Positions 21,567 through 27,943 of a stretch of DNA of 27,943 nucleotides are shown here, one piece after another. Made by a program: the position numbers and the translations under genes. The stretch comes from Clostridiales bacterium (GTDB lineage: Bacteria > Bacillota > Clostridia > Christensenellales > JAISNN01), in assembly GCA_031289865.1 (NCBI GenBank), contig JAITOQ010000060.1:1-27943 (forward strand), written 5' to 3'. The stretch's first letter is position 1; each line of letters opens with the position of its first letter. The notes under the pieces were generated by a model, which was given only the letters and a program-made list of their open reading frames with translations, made no database searches and was not told where the DNA came from.

Positions 21567-21642
21567 CTACAAAAAACGCCAAAAAGCGTTAAAACCTCTT
21601 ATCCTTAGAGGGCGAAATATATAGTATAATCTTTTAAAAGCG

Positions 21643-21872
21643 GAGAGTTGAAAATTGAAAGTTGAAAGTTGCGGATTATGAGAGAAGTGATTCGGAGAAA
21701 CCGTTTAAAAGTGGAGAGTTGAAAATTGAGAGTTGAAAGTTGCGGATTACAAGAGAATGTGATTCGTTGCTCGTTTGAGATTCTTCGCATTCGCTCAGAA
21801 CGGCACTCACTTTTTTGTTCAGAGCGAAGCGATACCGTAACTTTCAACTTTCAACTTTCAATTTTCAACTCT
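21643..21872. repeat. Heptamer-arm repeat element, copy H (doubled left arm)
   Basis: Two successive left arms (about 21643-21680 and 21713-21747), each with GAGTTGAAAATT and GTTGCGGATTA, precede the core (GAGATTCTTCGC...GCTCAGAACGGCACTC). The right arm (21838-21872) has CAACTTT-type heptamers. The element occupies the gap between the recR terminator and pdaB. A TATAAT at 21625-21630 faces into it, without a good -35. The rest of the gap (21873-21948) shows only a G-rich stretch. Confidence 0.75.
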
Positions 21873-21948
21873 AAAACGGTCATAACTCCCCCCGCTCCCT
21901 CATAAGCTATAGTGCTTCATAAAAAAACGGGGGGAACGCTCTCTGATA

Positions 21949-22704
21949 TTGACCGTTCGCGGTAGGGTTTGGATCAATACGGCCGCGCTTCTTGCGGCGG
22001 TCACGATAGCGGTATTGTCCCTCACGTTTCCGACCTTTTCGGCGGCGTATGCGGGGTATACGATGAGGCGGCTGCCGATATACAGCGTCGATACGCCGGA
22101 AAAGGCAATCGCGCTTACCTTTGACGCGGCTTGGGGCGCGGATAAGACCGAAAAAATTTTAGAAATTTTAAATGCGAACGGGATAAAGGCGACCTTTTTT
22201 TTGGTCGGATTTTGGATAGACAAATACATAGACGAGGTAAAAATGCTCGATAATGCGGGGATAGAGATAGGAAATCACACCGAAAATCACCCCGACATGG
22301 CGAAGCTTACCGCCGAACAGATGAAAAAAGAGCTTTTGAGCGTCAACGACAAGTTAAAAGCCGCGACGGGAAAGGATACGCGCTTTTTTAGACCGCCGTT
22401 CGGGAGCTATAACGACAGACTGATAGGCGTGTCCGCGGAGCTTGGGCTGACCGTTATACAGTGGGACGTGGACAGCTTGGATTGGAAGGATACGCGGACG
22501 TCGAGTATTGTCGACCGCGTTTCAAAAAAGGTGAGAAACGGCTCGATTATACTGTTTCACAACAACAGCGACTGCGTGACGGACGCTATCGGGATTTTGA
22601 TTCCGAAGCTTCTCCGCGAGGGGTATCGCTTTGTGACCGTCGGCGAGTTGGTCCGGACGGAAAACTATCGGATTGATCATACGGGTCGGCAGTTTGCGGC
22701 ATAG
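21949..22704 (+). CDS. pdaB: PdaB-like polysaccharide deacetylase (sporulation)
   Basis: The 251-residue CE4-family protein has an N-terminal signal/anchor (TAALLAAVTIAVLSLTFPTF, residues 11-30) and begins RRLPIYSVDTPEKAIALTFD, the PdaB signature. The catalytic base is Asp59 in TFDAAW (PdaB proteins have DAA rather than the usual DDG). Metal His residues are in GNHTENH (His110, His114), followed by RPPFGSYN (148-155) and a second His in LFHN (His204). PdaB of Bacillus is needed for spore cortex integrity. The start is TTG at 21949, with only a G-rich GGGGGG about 14 nt upstream, so expression is probably weak or the start is uncertain. It has no obvious promoter, as the upstream DNA is repeat. 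Confidence 0.85.
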   Translation: MTVRGRVWINTAALLAAVTIAVLSLTFPTFSAAYAGYTMRRLPIYSVDTPEKAIALTFDAAWGADKTEKILEILNANGIKATFFLVGFWIDKYIDEVKMLDNAGIEIGNHTENHPDMAKLTAEQMKKELLSVNDKLKAATGKDTRFFRPPFGSYNDRLIGVSAELGLTVIQWDVDSLDWKDTRTSSIVDRVSKKVRNGSIILFHNNSDCVTDAIGILIPKLLREGYRFVTVGELVRTENYRIDHTGRQFAA

Positions 22705-22728
22705 AAACGTTTTTTTTTGGAGGAAACC

Positions 22729-23553
22729 ATGAATTATGAACAGATGAGCAACAACACGCTCCACTTGCGCGGAGTGATCGACTCCGAACCCGCATTTAGC
22801 CATGAGGTGATGGGCGAGGGCTTTTACGAGGTAAATCTCAAGGTAAAGCGTCTGTCGGAGCAGTATGACGTTTTGCCTATCACGATTTCCGAACGGCTCC
22901 TTGCGGAGGGCGGCGCGGAGGTCGGTCGCGAGATCAGCGTATTCGGACAGTTTAGGAGCTACAACAAGACGGAGGACGAAAAGAGCCGTTTGATGCTCAC
23001 CGTCTTTGTACGGGAGGTGGCGGCGGCGGACGAAAAACTGAATCCGAACGTCATTACCCTCACGGGCTTTTTGTGCAAACCTCCCGTATACCGCACGACT
23101 CCGTTTAATAGGGAGATTGCGGATATGCTGATAGCGGTCAACCGTTCGTACAACAAATCGGACTATATACCTTGCATTGCGTGGGGGCGAAACGCACGCT
23201 TTGTCAAAAACATGTCCGTCGGCGAAAAAATCACCGTCAGCGGCAGGATTCAGAGCCGCGAATACCAAAAGACCGTGGACGGTGCGCCCGTCACAAAGAC
23301 CGCTTACGAGGTCTCCGTCAACAAGATCTTTTTAAACGACAGAGGGGAGGGCGACGGACAATTTTTTGCGGAACGCCGCCCCGAAGAGCGAAGCTTCGGC
23401 GAAGAGAGCTTTGAAAACAGGAGCTTTAGAGAATCTCACTTTGAGGGTCAAGGTCAAAAAGAGGACGTCGCAAGCGGAAGCTTCGGAGAACGCCGCTTTG
23501 AGGAGCAAAGCGCAACGGAGGGAAATGTCGGGGAGCAATGTTTAGAGCAGTAA
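22729..23553 (+). CDS. Two-OB-fold single-stranded DNA-binding protein
   Basis: The 274-residue protein has two SSB-like OB folds. The first (residues about 8-105) begins NNTLHLRGVIDSEPAFSHEV and includes GREISVFGQFRSYN. The second (about 108-215) begins NVITLTGFLCKPPVYRTTPF and includes DYIPCIAWGRNARFVKNMSV and KITVSGRIQSREYQ. A polar Glu/Phe/Ser-rich C-terminal tail with repeated SFGEE/SFENRSF motifs follows, ending acidic as in SSB. Clostridia carry such double-OB proteins beside PdaB and other housekeeping genes; their exact role is undefined. GGAGG (22719-22723) supports the ATG at 22729 over the upstream TTG. The last 16 bases overlap the next gene. Confidence 0.82.
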   Translation: MNYEQMSNNTLHLRGVIDSEPAFSHEVMGEGFYEVNLKVKRLSEQYDVLPITISERLLAEGGAEVGREISVFGQFRSYNKTEDEKSRLMLTVFVREVAAADEKLNPNVITLTGFLCKPPVYRTTPFNREIADMLIAVNRSYNKSDYIPCIAWGRNARFVKNMSVGEKITVSGRIQSREYQKTVDGAPVTKTAYEVSVNKIFLNDRGEGDGQFFAERRPEERSFGEESFENRSFRESHFEGQGQKEDVASGSFGERRFEEQSATEGNVGEQCLEQ

Positions 23554-24548
23554 AAAACGCGTCGCTGTACGTCGGCGCGATTATCGGCGCGGGCTTTGCG
23601 TCGGGGAGCGAAATCGCGCTGTTTTTTAACGGACAAAATATCGCCGTCGTCCTCCTTGCGGGATTGCTGCTCGGAGGGTTTTCGGGGGTATTTCTCTATA
23701 TAGGGAATTCCGCGCCCGCGGAGATTCGGGCGCACGACGGCTCGTTTGATTTTTTTGACCTCTTTCCCAAACGGTATGCGAGAATATTGCGCTCCGCGTT
23801 TTTTATCTCCGCGCTTGTGATGCTTGCGGCGATGACGGCGGGAGCGGAGAGTATTTTCCGCGAGTTTTTCGGAGTAAAGCATATAGGGATCGTCAGTTTA
23901 ATCCCCGCGGTTTTGATCGCGCTAAGCCGTATAGAACGGCTGAAATCCCTCTTTGCAGCCCTTGTCGCGGTAATTGCCGCACTCATCGTCGTATTGTATG
24001 TAAAGAACACCGCCGTCCCCGCGGAAAGCGGTCTTAATCTCTTAAAATCCGTGTCCTATACCTCGATGAACGTCTTTTTGGGCGGCTATTTGATCGTCAA
24101 AAAGGAAAAAGCGGAAAAACGGGAGATTTTTTTTACCTCGTTTTTTTCCGCGCTTACATTGACCGCGCTTCTCTACATGATCTATTGCGTAAACGGGGCG
24201 GGTGCGGGCGAAATGCCCGTGATAGAAGCGGCTGCGTCCTTAGGCTACGGTCAAACCGCCGCGGTCGTCGTCTTTTTGGCGGTCTTTTCGACCATGATTT
24301 CCACCGCAAAGAGCCTCTATAGGTCGCTCGTGCCGCGTTTCGGCGGATTGACCTCCGCTTTTGGGATTGCGTCTATAGCGTCATTGGTCAGCCTCGTAGG
24401 CTTTTCCGCGCTCGTTGCGTACGCATACCCCGCTATAGGACTGTTGAGTTCGGGCTTTACGGCGATAACCGCGGTAATTTTCATAAAAATTCTTATGGGG
24501 AAAAATATCGATTTTAATCCTTTACAAAAACCTCGCGGTGTGATATAA
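23538..24548 (+). CDS. YkvI-like membrane transporter
   Basis: The 336-residue protein has about ten hydrophobic helices and opens VGAIIGAGFASGSEIALFFN, the hallmark of YkvI-family proteins related to branched-chain amino acid and APC-fold transporters. Other motifs are FFISALVMLAAMTAGAESIF and LAVFSTMISTAKSLYRSLVP. The substrate is unknown. It starts inside the end of the ssDNA-binding gene (ATG 23538, GGGGAG just upstream), so it is co-translated with it. A promoter for the next gene lies in its last codons. Confidence 0.82.
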   Translation: MFRAVKNASLYVGAIIGAGFASGSEIALFFNGQNIAVVLLAGLLLGGFSGVFLYIGNSAPAEIRAHDGSFDFFDLFPKRYARILRSAFFISALVMLAAMTAGAESIFREFFGVKHIGIVSLIPAVLIALSRIERLKSLFAALVAVIAALIVVLYVKNTAVPAESGLNLLKSVSYTSMNVFLGGYLIVKKEKAEKREIFFTSFFSALTLTALLYMIYCVNGAGAGEMPVIEAAASLGYGQTAAVVVFLAVFSTMISTAKSLYRSLVPRFGGLTSAFGIASIASLVSLVGFSALVAYAYPAIGLLSSGFTAITAVIFIKILMGKNIDFNPLQKPRGVI

Positions 24549-24549
24549 T
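24521..24549 (+). promoter_or_regulatory. Promoter for the lipoprotein gene
   Basis: The -35 TTTACA (24521-24526) and extended -10 TGA-TATAAT (24541-24549) are 17 bp apart. They lie within the last codons of the YkvI-like gene. Transcription would start near 24556, leaving about 50 nt before the ATG at 24608. Confidence 0.75.
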
Positions 24550-24607
24550 GGTCAAGATGTTATTTCTTTTAAGAGGGAATATATTCAAAGAACACAAAGA
24601 GGTTTTT

Positions 24608-25525
24608 ATGAAAAAAGTATTGTTACTCATCGTCACCGCGGTTTTGCTTGTCGTCACGCTTACGGCTTGCCAAAGCAAAAAGACCCTTTCTCAGAGCTTG
24701 CTCAGACAGTGGGAGAGCGAACAGGTTTTAAGTTACGACGTCTTTGACGGCGGTACGGACGGAAAGCCTATAGGAAAAATGACCCTCACTATGCAGTATT
24801 TAAAAGGCGCGACGGTTTACGTCGGAGCAAAAGAAGTCAAGAATTTTAAAGGAAATAGATTTACCTACAAGGTCGATATGACTTTTGACGGGGCGGCAAT
24901 TGTGATAGAATCGGAGGTCTTGACGGGCGGCGACGGCGGCTTTGTCCCTAAATATTCCTACAAAAAGGTGACTAAAAACGAAACTCTTGTCTTTGAAATC
25001 AATGCCGAATACGGTAAAAAAACCTATGATTACACCCTATCAAAGGACGGGAATTCGCCGAAAAACGGAAGTGTAAAGCTCAGCGGAACTTATTTTGACA
25101 ACGAAATGATTTTCGGCTTGATGCGCGCCGCGTCTCTTGACAGTATCGATTCAAGCGTAAGCTATTCCTTTACCGTGCCGAGCGTTTTAGACGACAAGAC
25201 AAAGCTCCTCGATATGATGCTTGAGGGAAAAAAAGAAACCTATGATCCGAGTAAAATAGGGGATTTGCTGTACTATTTTGACAAGAGCAAATCGGACACC
25301 GACGGATTTGTAGACGCGGACGAGGCTGACGGCGGCAACAAAATCCCGATCACATCGGCGGTAGGCTTTGCATACTACTTGAAAAATACAAGCAAAGAGT
25401 ACGAAGAAAGCAGCGTTACCGTTACTCACTTCGTCAAAACCGACCGCTTCTCCGTCGGAGACACCTATCTCCCCGTCTATATCAAGCAAGGCAAGTTGAC
25501 TTTCGTCTTGTATTCGGCGGCATAG
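24608..25525 (+). CDS. Lipoprotein of unknown function
   Basis: The 305-residue protein has a lipoprotein signal peptide (MKKVLLLIVTAVLLVVTLTA) with the lipobox LTAC, so Cys21 would be lipidated. The mature part is beta-rich and Lys/Asp-rich (GGTDGKPIGKMTLTMQYLKG, DMTFDGAAIVIESEVL) and ends SVGDTYLPVYIKQGKLTFVL. No known domain was recognised. An in-frame ATG at 24548 overlaps the -10 box, whereas the ATG at 24608 is preceded by AGAGG, so the shorter form is chosen. It shares a transcript with the small gene 10 bp downstream. Confidence 0.75.
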   Translation: MKKVLLLIVTAVLLVVTLTACQSKKTLSQSLLRQWESEQVLSYDVFDGGTDGKPIGKMTLTMQYLKGATVYVGAKEVKNFKGNRFTYKVDMTFDGAAIVIESEVLTGGDGGFVPKYSYKKVTKNETLVFEINAEYGKKTYDYTLSKDGNSPKNGSVKLSGTYFDNEMIFGLMRAASLDSIDSSVSYSFTVPSVLDDKTKLLDMMLEGKKETYDPSKIGDLLYYFDKSKSDTDGFVDADEADGGNKIPITSAVGFAYYLKNTSKEYEESSVTVTHFVKTDRFSVGDTYLPVYIKQGKLTFVLYSAA

Positions 25526-25535
25526 AAGGAGATAA

Positions 25536-25961
25536 ATGAGTAGCATTAGGTATATACCGCAAAACGAAGAAAAACTTATTAGGTTTTTTGAAGTCGGCGG
25601 CGTGATAGACGGGGATTTAATTTCATTTGATATAGGTCTTTATGATTTTTTTGAGATTGATGAAAACGATGTAAAAAATACCGAAAGGGTGTTCGCGGTT
25701 TCGTTTGACTTAGACGCCGATTTTAACGATAATGATTTTACATTTGTAGGCTTTGATTTAGTCGAGGAGTTTTCAAATATCAGCGCAATAAATAATTGCG
25801 GGGATTGGGACGGGATTATTTTCAATAAAAACAAGTACTCTCTTATACAAAATAAAGACGACGCTCTCGCTCTATCCCAAAAATTGGTTTCCGAATTTCC
25901 CGAAGAACCCCATGCGGATACCGAGGTAGTTAAGTTGTGGGTGAAAGGGCTTAAAAAATAG
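25536..25961 (+). CDS. Acidic small protein, possible polymorphic-toxin immunity protein
   Basis: The 141-residue, acidic cytoplasmic protein has AAGGAG just upstream and sits 10 bp after the lipoprotein gene. The segment FVGFDLVEEFSNISAINNCG (about residues 67-86), then GDWDGIIFNKNKYS, and the ending FPEEPHADTEVVKLWVKGLK resemble small immunity-type proteins that contain GFDL...SAI..C and a late HAD...W motif. No toxin gene is next to it. It is more AT-rich than its neighbours, which hints at transfer. The assignment is by motif memory only. Confidence 0.45.
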   Translation: MSSIRYIPQNEEKLIRFFEVGGVIDGDLISFDIGLYDFFEIDENDVKNTERVFAVSFDLDADFNDNDFTFVGFDLVEEFSNISAINNCGDWDGIIFNKNKYSLIQNKDDALALSQKLVSEFPEEPHADTEVVKLWVKGLKK

Positions 25962-25992
25962 CAATAACGGCAAAAAATATATATAAAATCAA

Positions 25993-26022
25993 AAAACAGA
26001 CCAAATTCGGTCTGTTTTCTGC
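25993..26022. terminator. Bidirectional terminator between the immunity-like gene and tRNA-Arg
   Basis: AAAACAGACC (25993-26002) pairs with GGTCTGTTTT (26009-26018) around AAATTC, with A-rich sequence on the left and TTTT on the right. It ends the plus-strand gene at 25961 and, read on the minus strand, the oadB-tRNA transcript. A second small hairpin (CCCGT...ACGGG near 26030-26043) lies between it and the tRNA. Confidence 0.85.
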
Positions 26023-26048
26023 TTTTTCCCGTGAAAAACGGGCTATAA

Positions 26049-26125
26049 TGGTGTACCCGACAGGATTTGAACCTGCGACCCTCAGAGTCGGAGTCTGATA
26101 CTCTAATCCGCTGAGCTACGGGTAC
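26049..26125 (-). tRNA. tRNA-Arg, anticodon CCG
   Basis: The 77-nt gene on the minus strand folds as a cloverleaf. The acceptor arm GTACCCG pairs with CGGGTAC, the D arm is GCTC/GAGT, the anticodon stem TCAGA/TCTGA holds loop CTCCGAC with anticodon CCG (arginine codon CGG), and the T arm is GCAGG TTCAAAT CCTGT. The CCA end is encoded. It starts 7 nt after the stop of the OadG-like gene on the same strand. Confidence 0.96.
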
Positions 26126-26131
26126 ATGATT

Positions 26132-26368
26132 TTATTCCGCGTCGGAGGTTTCCGTGGTCTCCGCGTCTTTTTTTGCGTCGGTTTTCTTTTGGGCGCGTTC
26201 GGAAAAGTATTTTAAAAGATAGGTCGCGGCGACGATGAGGGCGACGACGATGAAGATTGCGAGCATACCTTTGCCAAAGATCTCTCCCGCTTTTCCTAAA
26301 TCATCTAAGTTGATTGCGGAAAGGACGGACGCAAAAAGGGTTTGAATAAAGCCGATAATTGAAGTCAT
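26132..26368 (-). CDS. OadG-like gamma subunit (putative) of a sodium-pump decarboxylase
   Basis: The 78-residue protein has one strong transmembrane helix (GKGMLAIFIVVALIVAATYL, about residues 31-50) and a charged Lys/Asp/Glu/Thr tail (AQKKTDAKKDAETTETSDAE). OadG/MmdD-type subunits are small, single-span proteins that assemble the decarboxylase. Its place directly after oadB supports this role, though the OadG consensus is weak here. CGGAGG lies 9 nt before the ATG at 26368. The longer frame to 26428 has no ribosome site and overlaps a direct repeat. Confidence 0.6.
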   Translation of the reverse strand: MTSIIGFIQTLFASVLSAINLDDLGKAGEIFGKGMLAIFIVVALIVAATYLLKYFSERAQKKTDAKKDAETTETSDAE

Positions 26369-26387
26369 AATCAATTTCCTCCGTGGT

Positions 26388-26473
26388 ATAGACTCTTTTT
26401 TTAGCGCTACGGCGACTTTTTCAGCCAAAAAACAATGGCGATATTAAGTTTGAGCATAGACTCTTTTTTTAGC
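26388..26473. repeat. 18-bp direct repeat flanking the oadB-oadG gap
   Basis: ATAGACTCTTTTTTTAGC occurs at 26388-26405 and 26456-26473, 68 bp apart. The right copy contains the oadB stop codon and the left lies just before the ribosome site of the OadG-like gene. It looks like a small tandem duplication of a gene border. Confidence 0.6.
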
Positions 26474-27662
26474 CCAAAACGAGGGCGATGATCAGCCCTC
26501 CGACGATTGCGGAGGCGACTTGACCCGACACATTGACGCCGACCGCGTGCATTAAGAGATAGTTGGTCGGGTCTTCCTTTCTGCCGAGTTTATGGACGAC
26601 GCGTGCCGACATAGGAAACGCGGAGATGCCCGCCGCGCCGATCATCGGGTTGATTTTCTTTTTTGAGAACAGATTCATCAAATCCGCAAACAAGACGCCG
26701 CCGATTGTGTCGAATATAAAGGCGAGCAGTCCGAGTCCGACAATCTTTAACGTGTCTATCGTCAAAAATTGTGAGCCTATCATTTTAAACGAGATTGTGA
26801 TTCCGAGGAGCAGCGTTATCAGATTGACCAATTCGTTTTGCGCGGTCTTTGAGAGTTGGTTTAAGACGCCGCATTCGCGGAGGAGATTCCCAAACATCAA
26901 AAAGCCGACGAGCGCAAGGCTTTTCGGCGCGATCAGACCCGCTATAATCGTTATGACGATAGGAAAGAGGATCTTGACGACTTTGGGTACGGGTTTGATT
27001 ATTTGGTCGTCCATGCGCATTAAACGCTGTTTTTTGGTCGTGACGAGCTTGATGACGGGCGGTTGAATGATCGGGACGAGAGCCATATAGGAATAAGCCA
27101 CGATTGTGATAGGACCTAACAGTTCGGGCGCGCCGATGGTTTGAGCGACGAGAATAGAGGTCGGGCCGTCGGCCGCGCCGATGATACCGACGGATGCGGC
27201 GTCGTTGAGATTAAAGCCGACTAATACCGCGAAGATCACGGTGATAAAAATTCCGAGTTGAGCGAACGCCCCCATAAACATCAGCTTTGGATTTGAGATA
27301 AGCGGCCCGAAATCAATCATTGCGCCTATACCTATAAAGAGGAGGATAGGCATTGCTTCCGACGCCTCGATACCCACCTTAAACAGCCATTCGATTACGC
27401 CCTCGCCGCCTACCGCTTGAGTCGCAAAGGAATATTCCTTTGCAAGGTCGCCGAACGCGCCTATGAGAAACGCGTTGCTCGGAGCTTCGGTCAAGACGTT
27501 TGTGAGGGGCATATTCACTAAGATGCACCCCAACCCGATAGGGAGGAGGAGCATAGGCTCCATATCGCGCTTGATAGCGAGATAGATCAATATACAACCG
27601 ATCAGCCACATAACGGGCTGCTGCCATTCTAACTCTTTAAATCCTTCGATTAAATAATCCAT
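26469..27662 (-). CDS. oadB: Sodium-translocating decarboxylase beta subunit (OadB/GcdB family)
   Basis: The 397-residue integral membrane protein couples decarboxylation of a biotin-bound acid (oxaloacetate, methylmalonyl-CoA or glutaconyl-CoA) to Na+ export. It shows the family motifs EPMLLLPIGLGCILVN (35-50), PILLFIGIGAMIDFGPLISN (about 105-124), GIIGAADGPTSI (159-170, with the essential Asp165), and SAFPMSARVVHKLG near the end. Length is slightly shorter than Klebsiella OadB. The biotin carrier and carboxyltransferase are outside the window, so the substrate is undecided. The ATG at 27662 has AAAGGAG 16 nt upstream, which is unusually far; a short upstream frame overlaps it. A good promoter precedes it. 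Confidence 0.94.
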   Translation of the reverse strand: MDYLIEGFKELEWQQPVMWLIGCILIYLAIKRDMEPMLLLPIGLGCILVNMPLTNVLTEAPSNAFLIGAFGDLAKEYSFATQAVGGEGVIEWLFKVGIEASEAMPILLFIGIGAMIDFGPLISNPKLMFMGAFAQLGIFITVIFAVLVGFNLNDAASVGIIGAADGPTSILVAQTIGAPELLGPITIVAYSYMALVPIIQPPVIKLVTTKKQRLMRMDDQIIKPVPKVVKILFPIVITIIAGLIAPKSLALVGFLMFGNLLRECGVLNQLSKTAQNELVNLITLLLGITISFKMIGSQFLTIDTLKIVGLGLLAFIFDTIGGVLFADLMNLFSKKKINPMIGAAGISAFPMSARVVHKLGRKEDPTNYLLMHAVGVNVSGQVASAIVGGLIIALVLG

Positions 27663-27712
27663 CGGTGCTTCGCCATAACTCCTTTGTGCAGTTTATATTG
27701 TTTGCGTGAAAT

Positions 27713-27741
27713 AGTATATAAGGAATTCAAAAAAAAGTCAA
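27713..27741 (-). promoter_or_regulatory. Promoter for oadB
   Basis: On the minus strand -35 TTGACT (27741-27736) and -10 TATACT (27718-27713) are 17 bp apart. Transcription would start near 27706 with a leader of about 45 nt. Confidence 0.8.
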
Positions 27742-27776
27742 GGAAAAAAAGCAAAGATATGATATAATAAGTTCGG

Positions 27777-27943
27777 AATTGAAAGTTGAAAGTTGAAAGT
27801 TGAAAATTAAGGTGTTAAAAAGGCAGCGTAATTCTTCACTATGCTCGGAATTACAACGGTTTTTTATCGGAGCGCAGCGACCCTTATTCTTCGCTATGCT
27901 CAGAATAACAACGGCTTTTTATCGGAGCGCAACGACCATTATT
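27777..27943. repeat. Heptamer-arm repeat element, copy I (runs off window)
   Basis: The left arm (ATTGAAA then GTTGAAA heptamers, 27778-27806) is followed by two core-type units. Each has a TTCTTCRCTATGCTC start and a GGAGCGCA-CGACC end (about 27831-27885 and 27888-27937). The right arm lies outside the window. An extended -10 (TGA-TATAAT, 27760-27768) points into it, without a clear -35. Confidence 0.75.

Noticed and set aside
26044..26049. TATAAT on the plus strand next to tRNA-Arg
   Set aside because: It would read antisense into the tRNA, has no -35, and lies between hairpins of the terminator region.
2931..27943. Possible CRISPR array from the many repeats
   Set aside because: The repeats are contiguous heptamers or dispersed hairpin elements with no uniform spacers, and no cas genes are present.

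Overview
The window looks like a stretch of chromosome from an uncultured, probably spore-forming member of the Clostridia (Bacillota). The evidence is a dnaX-ybaB-recR block, a PdaB-type sporulation deacetylase, a DUF421/DUF4363 pair, strong AGGAGG-type ribosome sites, frequent TTG/GTG starts, and a biotin-dependent sodium-pump decarboxylase. The lineage is inferred from gene content only; no rRNA is present.

Layout. 1-6280 is host sequence: a partial DUF234-type ATPase (minus), a hexapeptide acetyltransferase, an XRE-type membrane regulator, a DUF4363/DUF421 pair (minus), a small sigma-region-4-like protein, and a membrane-anchored SH3-like protein (minus). 6699-16747 is a compact rightward phage-derived cassette: large terminase, two small proteins, portal, scaffold, HK97-fold capsid, two small head/neck proteins, a gp10-like propeller, small coiled-coil proteins, a longer coiled-coil protein and two holin-type membrane proteins. 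The order through the neck matches P22-like podoviruses, but no integrase, repressor, replication gene, tailspike or endolysin is visible, and a strong terminator closes the cassette. 16865-18695 holds an orphan antitoxin-like gene, a 51-residue hydrophobic peptide and a WG-repeat protein with an RNA-polymerase-alpha-CTD-like N terminus. 18873-25961 is again host: dnaX, ybaB, recR, pdaB, a double-OB ssDNA-binding protein, a YkvI-like transporter, a lipoprotein and an immunity-like protein. 25993-27662, on the minus strand, holds oadB, an OadG-like protein and tRNA-Arg(CCG), ending at a shared bidirectional terminator.

The most unusual feature is a dispersed repeat family, seen nine times. Its arms are tandem heptamers of several unrelated types (GTTGAAA, AAGTAAT/AGGTAAT, TGCATTT), usually flanking a common hairpin core. 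Most copies abut stop codons, and one has entered the 3' end of the phage portal gene. That implies the phage cassette has been resident long enough to acquire the repeat while keeping intact reading frames. A second notable feature is a run of nine A residues in dnaX just after the ATPase/domain III region, with stops close by in both other frames; this could yield a short gamma form.
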